A stretch of 6,536 nucleotides of DNA from Neptuniibacter sp. (GCA_030149405.1 JASBRM010000115.1:1-6536); one strand, 5' to 3'. Positions 1 to 6,450 are shown, counted from the stretch's first letter. The notes: generated by a model from the letters alone, not told the origin. Translations and numbers: made by a program.

Positions 1-1
1 C

Positions 2-1477
2 AGTGTTGAATATATTCTCTCTGCAAACTACGAAGAAAATGACGGTTACCAATTCTTCGATGATGGCATGCTAAACCGTGCAATCAATCTGACAGGAACG
101 GCCACACCTTCTTTAACTGACACTATTACTTTCAATTTAGGAGTCAGTGACGGTAGAGTAAATATTGGCCAGGCAGATGATCTTGATAACCTATTCTCTC
201 CGCGCGAACACTCTACTAATTATCAGCATCTGAGCTGGACCCATATAGTCGATGAAAGCAATGAAATTAAACTCAATTTCACACACAACTACGTCGATCT
301 AGATACTCCAAAAGCGCCTGTTGCAGAGGTCTTGGCTATAGAACTAGGTGTAGATCTGGCCGTAGCTGAATTTGCCCTACAATTTGACCCAACATTTATT
401 CCTTTAGCAGGTACTGAACAATATATCGGTACTGAGCACGGCGTCACCGAGCTGTACGATATAGAACTACAACACTCCATAGATAATAGTTCTGAAATAA
501 AATCCGTTTGGGGCATAGGCTACAGAACTGAATCTGCCGAAAGTGAAGTCCTGCTATCAGGCCTTGGTAAAGTGAAAGCTGATAAATGGAGGCTGTTCGG
601 CAACACACAATGGCAACCGAATTCAAAACTTACCTTTAACCTCGGGGGTATGTTTGAAAAAAGTAATCTTGCTAATACGCGATTTTCTCCACGTATAGCC
701 GCGAACTATGCGATCTCAAACTCCTTATCGGTCCGTACTGCTGTAACTCAGGCTTATCGAACGCCCTCTTTACTGGAAAAAAACAGTAACGCGATATTCT
801 TCGATAACACTGGAAACCCTTGGGATATTGTTACCCAGCCAGATCCAAATCTGAAACCTGAAAAGCTTACGTCTTATGAGTTGGGTTTATTTAAACTCTG
901 GCCTGACAGTAAGAGTCATCTTGATATCAGAATTTTCAATGAACAAATTTCTGGAGCTATTGATGATAAATTCGAGGTTGGCACTGGTGATGTAGATGAT
1001 CGGTCACGCAGGGCTTCAAACACCGCTTTCTGGAGAAACGTAGGTGCTGAATTACAAGCCGCTTACAGGCCAACCGCTGCTTCGTTGTTACTCTTCAACT
1101 ATGGTTACAATAATGTAAAGGGTGAGCGAGACCGTGGTACTCGAGGCATTGACAGCCTAGACGATGCTGGCAGCCCACCATCAGCACGAAGCCCACTTCA
1201 TACGGCTTCGATGCTGCTTACATCAGAAATTGAGTCAGGCACGTATGCAAGCCTGGGCCAATACTTCATGAGTTCAGTCAATTGGCTAGAAGGGGGTTAT
1301 CGCTCTACTTTCCAGAGAACTGATTTTGTATTGGCTAAAGAGTTCCAGCTCAGCTACAACTCGTCACTGGAAACCAAGCTGGTTGTGCAGAACTTGTTTG
1401 ATAGTGAATACGAGGATTTTTATCCATATAACATCTTTGACCGGAGAACGTTTCTTCAACTGAAACTCTCGTACTAA
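2..1477 (+). CDS. TonB-dependent outer-membrane receptor, C-terminal barrel portion (5' end cut by window edge)
   Basis: The frame is open from base 2 to the TAA at 1475-1477, giving 491 residues. The gene clearly begins upstream, so the ATG at 68 is internal and not the start. The sequence is a run of amphipathic beta-strands rich in aromatic, Asn and Ser residues. It carries two hallmarks of the receptor barrel family PF00593: AYRTPSLLE (752-778) and PNLKPE followed by SYELG (from 845). It ends with a typical final strand (NLFDSEYEDFYPY, then LQLKLSY) closing on a terminal aromatic, the usual signal for outer-membrane insertion by the Bam machinery. Family members are usually 650-800 residues, so the signal peptide, TonB box and plug domain lie outside the window. 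Such receptors import siderophores, cobalamin, haem, nickel or glycans using TonB energy; the substrate here cannot be told from the barrel. The next gene starts 29 bases downstream on the same strand, suggesting co-transcription with the binding protein and kinase. Confidence 0.93.
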   Translation, partial: SVEYILSANYEENDGYQFFDDGMLNRAINLTGTATPSLTDTITFNLGVSDGRVNIGQADDLDNLFSPREHSTNYQHLSWTHIVDESNEIKLNFTHNYVDLDTPKAPVAEVLAIELGVDLAVAEFALQFDPTFIPLAGTEQYIGTEHGVTELYDIELQHSIDNSSEIKSVWGIGYRTESAESEVLLSGLGKVKADKWRLFGNTQWQPNSKLTFNLGGMFEKSNLANTRFSPRIAANYAISNSLSVRTAVTQAYRTPSLLEKNSNAIFFDNTGNPWDIVTQPDPNLKPEKLTSYELGLFKLWPDSKSHLDIRIFNEQISGAIDDKFEVGTGDVDDRSRRASNTAFWRNVGAELQAAYRPTAASLLLFNYGYNNVKGERDRGTRGIDSLDDAGSPPSARSPLHTASMLLTSEIESGTYASLGQYFMSSVNWLEGGYRSTFQRTDFVLAKEFQLSYNSSLETKLVVQNLFDSEYEDFYPYNIFDRRTFLQLKLSY

Positions 1478-1506
1478 ATACATTAAAACTGCAATGGATT
1501 GTAGAA

Positions 1507-2454
1507 GTGTGCAGAAAGCAGAAAACTGAACGACAGAACAATATAAGGAGATTCACCCATTTTATCGGGTGGGTTCTGTTGTGCCTTACTGTCTCCGTTA
1601 AAGCAGATACACTCATAGTATTAAGTAGCGATCTAGGCTCCTACCGTGAAGTTGCATCTTCTCTTTCATCACACATTGAAACCCCCAGTAAAACCATTTT
1701 GTTGGGGGAATATACATCTGATAGCTCCAGTTCATCGTTTCAGGAAGTGGTTGCTGTTGGCTCTAAAGCTGCTGCCTATTTATTTGTAGAGCTTCCAGAA
1801 CATCAGAAGCTCTACGCAACCTTTCTACCCCGACAAACCTATCAAGCACTTCTGGAAAAGCATAAAGCGCATCCCAGAACTAAATTAAGAAACATCTCCG
1901 CGGTTTATCTTGATCAACCTTATACTCGCCAGCTGTCTTTAGCTCGTCTAATTGCCCCCGAAGCAACAAATGTCGCAACCGCTTTAGGGCCAAACTCGCA
2001 AAAAGATTTGGGACTACTTACCGCCGCGGCCAAAAAAAATAACTTCACTCTACTTTACGAAACACTCAACGAATCTGACAGTCCTATCCAAAAGCTACAG
2101 CCTCTGATCCGCAATGCAAATATATTTCTAACGCTGCCAGATAAATCAGTGTTTAACCGAACTACGGCAAAGTGGATTCTGTATATTTCTTTCAGACAGA
2201 AAATACCCCTAATTGGTTTTTCAAAAAAATATGTTGATGCCGGTGCCCTAGCCGCTGTTTTTTCGACTCCAAAGCAGATTGGGCAACAAACTGCTGAACT
2301 GATCAAAAAAACAGAGTTGAAAAAAGCATTACCAAAAGCTGAACACCCCAAATACTTCTCTATTGCGACTAATCCCAAAGCAGCCAAAGCCTTAAAGATT
2401 AATATTCCCTCCAGCGACTCACTGACACAGAAATTGCGGGAGCTGGAAGAATGA
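1507..2454 (+). CDS. Periplasmic ABC-type substrate-binding protein (ABC_sub_bind / PF04392-like)
   Basis: This is a 315-residue secreted protein with a GTG start. The N-terminus has a basic n-region (residues 1-16), a hydrophobic core (about 18-31) and a plausible signal peptidase I site after VKA (residues 31-33), so the mature protein is likely periplasmic. The body follows the PF04392 pattern: VAVGSKAAA (82-90); a YLDQPYTRQLSLARLIAP stretch (134-151); LPDKSVFN (210-217), where the family has a pD..v.N motif; IPLIGFSKKYVDAGALAAV (233-251); and IGQQTAEL (258-265). Characterised relatives bind small ligands such as aromatic amino acids, but the ligand here is unknown. No permease or ATPase gene is adjacent. 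The gene sits between a TonB receptor and a hybrid kinase and overlaps the kinase start by four bases, so a sensory or ligand-presenting role like TorT or LuxP is possible; this is inference. The GTG is chosen because it keeps a complete signal peptide; its ribosome site is weak. Confidence 0.85.
   Translation: MCRKQKTERQNNIRRFTHFIGWVLLCLTVSVKADTLIVLSSDLGSYREVASSLSSHIETPSKTILLGEYTSDSSSSSFQEVVAVGSKAAAYLFVELPEHQKLYATFLPRQTYQALLEKHKAHPRTKLRNISAVYLDQPYTRQLSLARLIAPEATNVATALGPNSQKDLGLLTAAAKKNNFTLLYETLNESDSPIQKLQPLIRNANIFLTLPDKSVFNRTTAKWILYISFRQKIPLIGFSKKYVDAGALAAVFSTPKQIGQQTAELIKKTELKKALPKAEHPKYFSIATNPKAAKALKINIPSSDSLTQKLRELEE
1682..1708 (+). other. Strong intragenic RNA hairpin in the binding-protein gene
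   Basis: The left arm 1682-1693 (CCCCCAGTAAAA) pairs with 1697-1708 (TTTTGTTGGGGG) around a 3-base CCA loop. As RNA this is a 12-bp stem with two G-U wobbles in the middle and five G-C pairs at the base. It spans codons 59-68 of the binding protein. It has no U-tract after it, so it is not an intrinsic terminator. A role in pausing or differential expression is only a possibility. Confidence 0.5.
2438..2442 (+). promoter_or_regulatory. Ribosome binding site for the hybrid kinase, inside the end of the binding-protein gene
   Basis: GGGAG lies 8 bases before the ATG at 2451, with a second purine run GGAAGA directly before the start. Together with the ATGA overlap (stop TGA 2452-2454) this fixes the kinase start and points to translational coupling with the upstream gene. 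Confidence 0.6.
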
Positions 2455-5093
2455 AATTTCTGACTCTGGGCATCCGGCAGCGAGTCTTGATTATCACGCT
2501 GCTTCCCCTATTGATGATCACCTTTATATTAGGTGGTTACTTCATCAAAACACGTTTGGACGATGCTCAGTCTGCCTTGATGGAAAAAGGGCACACAATG
2601 AGCAGAATGATGGCCTCTTCTGCTGAATTTGGCATGCTGATTGGGAATACCGAAATACTGACGGGCATCATCAGGTCAGCCATAAGAACAGATAATGAAG
2701 TGGTTGACGTTATATTCCTTGATCCTTCATTTGTAATTCTAGCTAGGGGCGTTAATGACGCCCCAGACTTGGAAAAGGATGCGGGCTACCCGCTGGTTAA
2801 AGACAAAAAAATTCATTTTCTTAACCCCATATTAGCAACAGGGGTGGATTTTACTGATAACCCGGATTTGGAAGGCGAAATCTCAGAGCCTGAATTTTTA
2901 GGATGGGTAGTGATCATCCTGTCTCAAGAACCGACCCAGCAAAGACAATTAGAGATTTTCAATAAAGGAATATTCCTTGCCCTATTGGGTTTAATTATCA
3001 CTTTCCTTTTCGCAACACGGTTTGGCAAACGAATAACCAACCCAATTTTAGGTCTTACCCATGTGGTTGAGATGCTGCAGAAAGGGCATCTTGAAACAAG
3101 AGCCAGTACTTCCAGTACCGGTGAGCTTAGAACTCTTGCGCAAGGTATCAATAAACTTGCGCAACGTGTCCACGAATCTAACCAGACGCTCGAAAGCCGG
3201 GTTGAAAAAGCGACAATGAGATTGCGCTCAACTCTGGTTCATTTAGAGAAACAAAACCAGGCATTAGATCGCGCTAAAAAGCATGCCGATTTGGCAAACC
3301 TGGCAAAAGATGAATTCCTTGCTCGCATGAGTCATGAGTTAAGAACTCCACTGACATCCGTTTCCGGTTTCAGCAGACTATTAGGGCAAACTGATCTTAA
3401 AAATGAGCAGAAAGAATATACACGTATTATAAATTTAACCTCTGATCTCCTACTGTCGATCATCGACGATATTCTGGATTTCTCTAAGCTTGAATCAAAC
3501 GCCATAGAGCTAGAATCAATTCCCTTTGAGTTCGAAAGTGCTGTCATTGATGTCCTCGAAATGCAAACCGCAACGGCTCTAGACAAGGGCATAGAACTTA
3601 TCCCGTTTATTTCACCAAACACACCAAACAACCTATTGGGTGATCCTGTCCGCGTTAAACAGATCCTCACTAATCTTGTCAGCAACGCTGTAAAATTTAC
3701 TGAGTCGGGTCAGGTTGTCGTCAAGGTTGATACAACGGAGCTAACGGGAAATCAATGTACTCTTAAAATAGAAGTGACGGACACAGGAACTGGTATTCCT
3801 CCTGAAAGGCTGGAAAATCTTTTTAAAGCATTTGGTCAGGCAGATACGTCGATTACACGTAAATATGGTGGCTCTGGCTTAGGGTTAGTGATTGCCAAAA
3901 AGCTAACTAAACTGATGGGCGGCTTTATTAAACTCAACAGCCAGGAAGGAGTAGGTACAGAAGTACAGATACAAATTCCCTTCGCTATTGATACATCAAC
4001 ACCACTTACCCCTGAGAAGCGTCTTGATAATGTAATCCTCTATGATTCACACGAAGATTCTAGTGAAGGGCTCAACGCACAGCTGGAAAAAATAGCCCAG
4101 AATGTCGTTACAGTAAAAAATGAAAAAGAGTTGTTTGAAGTTGCTATTACAAGAAAAAACTACCCCATTATTTGGGGTTTAAATCCAGAACAAGTATCGG
4201 CCGAAACGATTCACACCGTTCGCCAGCTAATTGCTTCAACAAACTCTTCAGTGGTCGTTCTCAGCGCGAAACCTCTTCCATTGGTCAATACCGATAGACT
4301 TATCCAATTACGTAAGCCCGCAAGAACCCGGCTTTTACAGAATTCTTTAACGCCAGAATCTTATAAACTACCAGAACAACTCCAATCGCATGACCTGCAT
4401 ATCGGAGCTGATATAAAAGTACTTATCGCTGAAGACAATGATTTCAACCGACTGCTCATAAGACGAATCCTGGAAAAAGCAGGATGCCAAGTGTACGAAG
4501 CTGCAACCGGTGAAGAAGCTGTTCGCCAATCCTTAAAGGTTGAGCCTGACGTCATATTGATGGATGTTCATATGCCCGTTATGGATGGTATAGAAGCAAC
4601 TCAGAAAATCCGTCTCTCTCAACATAACATCCCAATTCTTGCTTTAACCGCCAATGTTGTTTCCAGCGAACATCAACGTCTGATAGCCGCTGGTGTCAAT
4701 CGAGTGCTACTTAAACCAATCAATGATCAAGAACTCTGTTATACAATTAATCAGTACACCACAGATGCTGCATTTGAGCTGCCTGAAAGATTGCCACAAA
4801 GTGAAAACCAACTTGAAAAATACGATATTCAGCACTCAGAACTTAACGATGAACTGAATAAACAACTAGATGCTATCAATGAAGGCTTTGATGCTCAGGA
4901 CTTTAAAAAAATGCGCCACCATTGTCATCAATTAAACGGATTAACTGGGCTCTACGACATCCCTGAAATTGAAGCTAGCGGTCACAATTTGCATGAAGCT
5001 TTAGTTAAACAAGATATTAAACAAACCTGGAAAGCTCTGTGGCAGCTAAAACGCCTGATCAATCACGAAACAGAAGAATTAGAAGAACTTTGA
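2451..5093 (+). CDS. BarA/GacS-like tripartite hybrid sensor histidine kinase
   Basis: This is an 880-residue inner-membrane kinase. TM1 is about residues 11-31. A periplasmic sensor follows (about 32-171); its early part, with SAEFGMLIGNTE (57-68), resembles the BarA sensor (sCache_4/DUF2222). TM2 is about 173-189 and HAMP about 190-245, then a coiled-coil linker. HisKA has H295 in SHELRTP. HATPase_c shows the N-box (N412), G1 DTGTGI (444-449), F-box LFKAFGQ (457-463) and G2 GGSGLGL (473-479). About 526-630 is receiver-like but lacks the acidic pair and phospho-Asp. A true receiver follows with E661/D662, phospho-acceptor D705, T733 and K755-P756. The C-terminal HPt carries H826 in HQLNG, where HxLKG is usual. 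The likely relay is H295 to D705 to H826 to an unlinked response regulator. E. coli BarA is of similar size (918 residues). Its position after a receptor and a binding-protein gene makes it more likely a dedicated sensor than the global GacS/BarA itself. Confidence 0.92.
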   Translation: MKFLTLGIRQRVLIITLLPLLMITFILGGYFIKTRLDDAQSALMEKGHTMSRMMASSAEFGMLIGNTEILTGIIRSAIRTDNEVVDVIFLDPSFVILARGVNDAPDLEKDAGYPLVKDKKIHFLNPILATGVDFTDNPDLEGEISEPEFLGWVVIILSQEPTQQRQLEIFNKGIFLALLGLIITFLFATRFGKRITNPILGLTHVVEMLQKGHLETRASTSSTGELRTLAQGINKLAQRVHESNQTLESRVEKATMRLRSTLVHLEKQNQALDRAKKHADLANLAKDEFLARMSHELRTPLTSVSGFSRLLGQTDLKNEQKEYTRIINLTSDLLLSIIDDILDFSKLESNAIELESIPFEFESAVIDVLEMQTATALDKGIELIPFISPNTPNNLLGDPVRVKQILTNLVSNAVKFTESGQVVVKVDTTELTGNQCTLKIEVTDTGTGIPPERLENLFKAFGQADTSITRKYGGSGLGLVIAKKLTKLMGGFIKLNSQEGVGTEVQIQIPFAIDTSTPLTPEKRLDNVILYDSHEDSSEGLNAQLEKIAQNVVTVKNEKELFEVAITRKNYPIIWGLNPEQVSAETIHTVRQLIASTNSSVVVLSAKPLPLVNTDRLIQLRKPARTRLLQNSLTPESYKLPEQLQSHDLHIGADIKVLIAEDNDFNRLLIRRILEKAGCQVYEAATGEEAVRQSLKVEPDVILMDVHMPVMDGIEATQKIRLSQHNIPILALTANVVSSEHQRLIAAGVNRVLLKPINDQELCYTINQYTTDAAFELPERLPQSENQLEKYDIQHSELNDELNKQLDAINEGFDAQDFKKMRHHCHQLNGLTGLYDIPEIEASGHNLHEALVKQDIKQTWKALWQLKRLINHETEELEEL
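2746..2764 (+). other. GC-rich intragenic hairpin in the kinase sensor region
   Basis: GGGGCGT (2746-2752) and ACGCCCC (2758-2764) form a perfect 7-bp inverted repeat around the loop TAATG, within the codons for kinase residues about 99-105. No T-run follows. It may be chance, but it stands out against the moderate G+C of its surroundings. Confidence 0.4.
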
Positions 5094-5453
5094 GGCAGGT
5101 TCGGATTTAATCAAACCTTCTAAACCATTCGAGACTTCTTTGATTCTGGCAATTCCACGCCGGTCGAAAATACCACCATCCAGCCCTTCTCCTGAAGGTT
5201 TCAGGCTTTCATCGCCGTAAGCAATGAGCAAACACTGCTCTCGTACTTTTTCCAATTCAGGGTCATGGTTAATGGGCAATGACAGGAACATTTCCCATCG
5301 CTCGATCGAAGCCTTCTTATCGATCACATCCATCAATAAACGTAAAATCTCTTTTCTTGAGGGTCTGTAAGTAGGAGGCCTGCCAAGTGCAAATGCCAAG
5401 GCCACGGCAAGCAAAACAAAAAAGCTTAAAACAAAAACAAATACAAATTCCAT
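5079..5453 (-). CDS. Small N-terminally membrane-anchored protein of unrecognised family
   Basis: This 124-residue protein is read on the minus strand from the ATG at 5453. Residues 3-23 are a strongly hydrophobic segment rich in Phe, Val, Leu and Ala. A basic stretch follows (GRPPTYRPSRKE, 25-36), which by the positive-inside rule places the C-terminal part in the cytoplasm. The soluble part has a patterned block: a helix (about 33-46), then ERWEMFLSLPINHDPELEKVR (51-71) and a single Cys in REQCLLIAYGDE. I do not recognise a named family and assign no function. The start lies 4 bases after the stop of the DUF2489-like gene, with a GAG-type ribosome site spanning that stop, so the two are almost certainly co-transcribed and coupled. 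The 3' end crosses the 3' end of the kinase gene by 15 bp on opposite strands. Coding status rests on the membrane segment, good spacing and lack of any competing gene over most of its length. Confidence 0.75.
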   Translation of the reverse strand: MEFVFVFVLSFFVLLAVALAFALGRPPTYRPSRKEILRLLMDVIDKKASIERWEMFLSLPINHDPELEKVREQCLLIAYGDESLKPSGEGLDGGIFDRRGIARIKEVSNGLEGLIKSEPASKFF

Positions 5454-5457
5454 ATTC

Positions 5458-5943
5458 TCAATGTAGCATCATATTAAAATCATACTCTGCTAAACGGCGA
5501 GCGGCTTTGTCGACTTCCTCTGCAAATTCGGCTTCAACCTTTGCCATCTCTTTTTTATATGTCCATTGTTTCTGTCTAGTTAACTTCTTCCAATCGTCCT
5601 TAATAGGTATATGCTCAGTGCGCTTATAGACTTCGTAAATTACTGAAAAATCGGCATGCTGTAACAACTGAGGTGCTAAAGATTCAAGCAAAGCTGTCAG
5701 CCTCATACACGCTTCTGTATAGGTAAGCTTTTCGTCATTACCTACTGCTCGTGAAATAACATGAATACTCTCGATCAGATAGTCACGTTGTTCATCATAA
5801 CGCTTCTGTGCCTTTGCGATTTGTTGCTTTTGTTCATCACGCGTGTCTTTTATCAACTTGGAATGGCGACGAATATAAAAAAGTGCAATTACACTGATTA
5901 CTATACAAAGAAGAATTAAAAGATAGATTAGTTCTTGAGACAT
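5458..5943 (-). CDS. DUF2489-like membrane-anchored protein
   Basis: This 161-residue protein is read on the minus strand from the ATG at 5943 to the TGA at 5458-5460. It has one N-terminal transmembrane segment (about residues 6-23), then IRRHSK, so the rest is predicted cytoplasmic. A charged, probably coiled-coil stretch follows (about 27-52). The conserved-looking core is EQRDYLIESIHVISRAV (51-67), TEACMRLTALLESLAP (76-91) and the FSVIYEVYKRTEHIPI region (99-114), followed by a W and a charged helical C-terminus. This pattern matches what I recall of DUF2489 (PF10675), a gammaproteobacterial family of unknown function; the match is from memory, not a search. It is the first gene of a two-gene operon with the 124-residue protein. 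Its start faces a HigA-like gene across a 51-base divergent spacer. No strong Shine-Dalgarno is visible before the ATG. Confidence 0.8.
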   Translation of the reverse strand: MSQELIYLLILLCIVISVIALFYIRRHSKLIKDTRDEQKQQIAKAQKRYDEQRDYLIESIHVISRAVGNDEKLTYTEACMRLTALLESLAPQLLQHADFSVIYEVYKRTEHIPIKDDWKKLTRQKQWTYKKEMAKVEAEFAEEVDKAARRLAEYDFNMMLH

Positions 5944-5994
5944 ACTGACAATTACCCGATAACTTTAAATATCAACTCTAGACAACAGATAGTT
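5944..5994. promoter_or_regulatory. Divergent intergenic spacer, probable promoters for both flanking genes
   Basis: This 51-base A+T-rich spacer separates the starts of the minus-strand DUF2489-like gene (5943) and the plus-strand HigA-like gene (5995), so transcription in both directions must initiate in or near it. On the + strand CTGACA (5945-5950) resembles a -35 box, with A+T-rich but non-consensus sequence around 5965-5973 as the -10. On the minus strand TTGTCT (5978-5983) or TTGATA could serve as -35. None of these is a convincing sigma-70 pair, and no clear operator palindrome is visible. Confidence 0.3.
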
Positions 5995-6243
5995 ATGAAA
6001 ATTCTAAATGGGCCGCCCAGTGTAGGCGAAATGATTAAAGAATTATACCTGTTACCTACAGGGTTAAGTTCTGAAGAAGCGGCAAAAATGTGCGAAATGG
6101 ATACAGAGCTTTTTGAGGATATTCTCACTGGCGAAGCCGAGATTGGTTATGAACTTGCTTATAAACTATCAAAAGGGTTTAACACAACACATAATTTTTG
6201 GCTGAATATTCAAAGGGATTATCAGAGCTTTCAGGTGAAGTAG
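5995..6243 (+). CDS. Orphan HigA-like helix-turn-helix antitoxin homologue
   Basis: This is an 82-residue protein. It follows the HigA/VapI addiction-module antitoxin layout: an N-terminal PPSVGEMIKELYLLPTGLS (7-25), where the family has hPGe.l.eefl.plgLs; an HTH region (about 24-62) with an ILTGEAEIGYELAYKLSKGF block; and the C-terminal signature FWLNIQRDYQ (68-77), typical of HigA proteins. These are cytoplasmic autoregulators that neutralise a RelE/HigB ribonuclease encoded just upstream. Here the upstream 51 bases cannot encode a toxin, the next gene upstream is on the other strand, and nothing downstream resembles one. The expected recognition helix (DTELFEDIL, 36-44) has four acidic and no basic residues, and the protein nets about -6, so operator binding may be altered or lost. 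The ATG is preferred over a TTG 60 bases upstream, because the longer form would overlap the divergent gene and add 20 residues with no family match. Confidence 0.8.
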   Translation: MKILNGPPSVGEMIKELYLLPTGLSSEEAAKMCEMDTELFEDILTGEAEIGYELAYKLSKGFNTTHNFWLNIQRDYQSFQVK

Positions 6244-6305
6244 CCTTTTGCATTTCGGATAGACCTCTAGCTGTAAAGGAAAGTCACCATCCTTTTCCAA
6301 CACCC

Positions 6306-6342
6306 CCCAGTCCCGTCATTCCTGCGCAGGCAAGGATCTGGG
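6306..6342. repeat. Diverged GTCATTCCTGCGCAGG-type intergenic palindromic repeat
   Basis: The core CCTGCGCAGG (6321-6330) is a perfect palindrome in the context CCCGTCATTCCTGCGCAGG, a motif widespread between genes in many proteobacteria. Outer arms CCCAG (6306-6310) and CTGGG (6338-6342) also pair. The inner stem ATTCCTGC/GCAAGGAT has two imperfect positions where the usual element (GCAGGAAT) pairs fully, so this copy has decayed. The identification with the common repeat is from memory. Confidence 0.65.
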
Positions 6343-6421
6343 TTGTGAAGTGAGGAGTTGGGTGAGTGATAGCCAACAATAGCCTTCTGATAGTGCATGC
6401 AGTGAGATAACCTACATTGAT

Positions 6422-6437
6422 CGCAAGCATGCTTGCG
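6422..6437. repeat. Perfect 16-bp palindrome, REP-like
   Basis: CGCAAGCATGCTTGCG is its own reverse complement. In the context GATCGCAAGCATGCTTGCGC it resembles the REP-type intergenic elements of pseudomonads and related gammaproteobacteria. It could extrude as a cruciform, or form a hairpin in read-through RNA. Confidence 0.65.
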
Positions 6438-6450
6438 CCCCTTCGGGTGC
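6435..6450. repeat. Inverted repeat GCGCCC / GGGTGC
   Basis: GCGCCC (6435-6440) pairs with GGGTGC (6445-6450) around a CTTC loop, with one G-T wobble. It overlaps the end of the 16-bp palindrome by three bases, so the two structures would be mutually exclusive at that edge. Confidence 0.5.

Noticed and set aside
1478..1506. Terminator or promoter between the receptor and binding-protein genes
   Set aside because: The 29-base gap has no inverted repeat with a T-run and no recognisable -35/-10 pair; it reads as an operon spacer.
2055..4555. Minus-strand open frames inside the binding-protein and kinase genes
   Set aside because: They are antisense shadows of strongly supported coding sequence, with no domain pattern and no operon context.
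5387..5629. Plus-strand open frame of 80 residues
   Set aside because: It lies antisense to both minus-strand genes, which have membrane segments, family resemblance and operon spacing; the frame itself has no recognisable features.
5935..5994. Upstream TTG start extending the HigA-like gene by 20 residues
   Set aside because: It would overlap the start of the divergent DUF2489-like gene, and the added residues do not match the family N-terminus; the ATG at 5995 gives a normal length.
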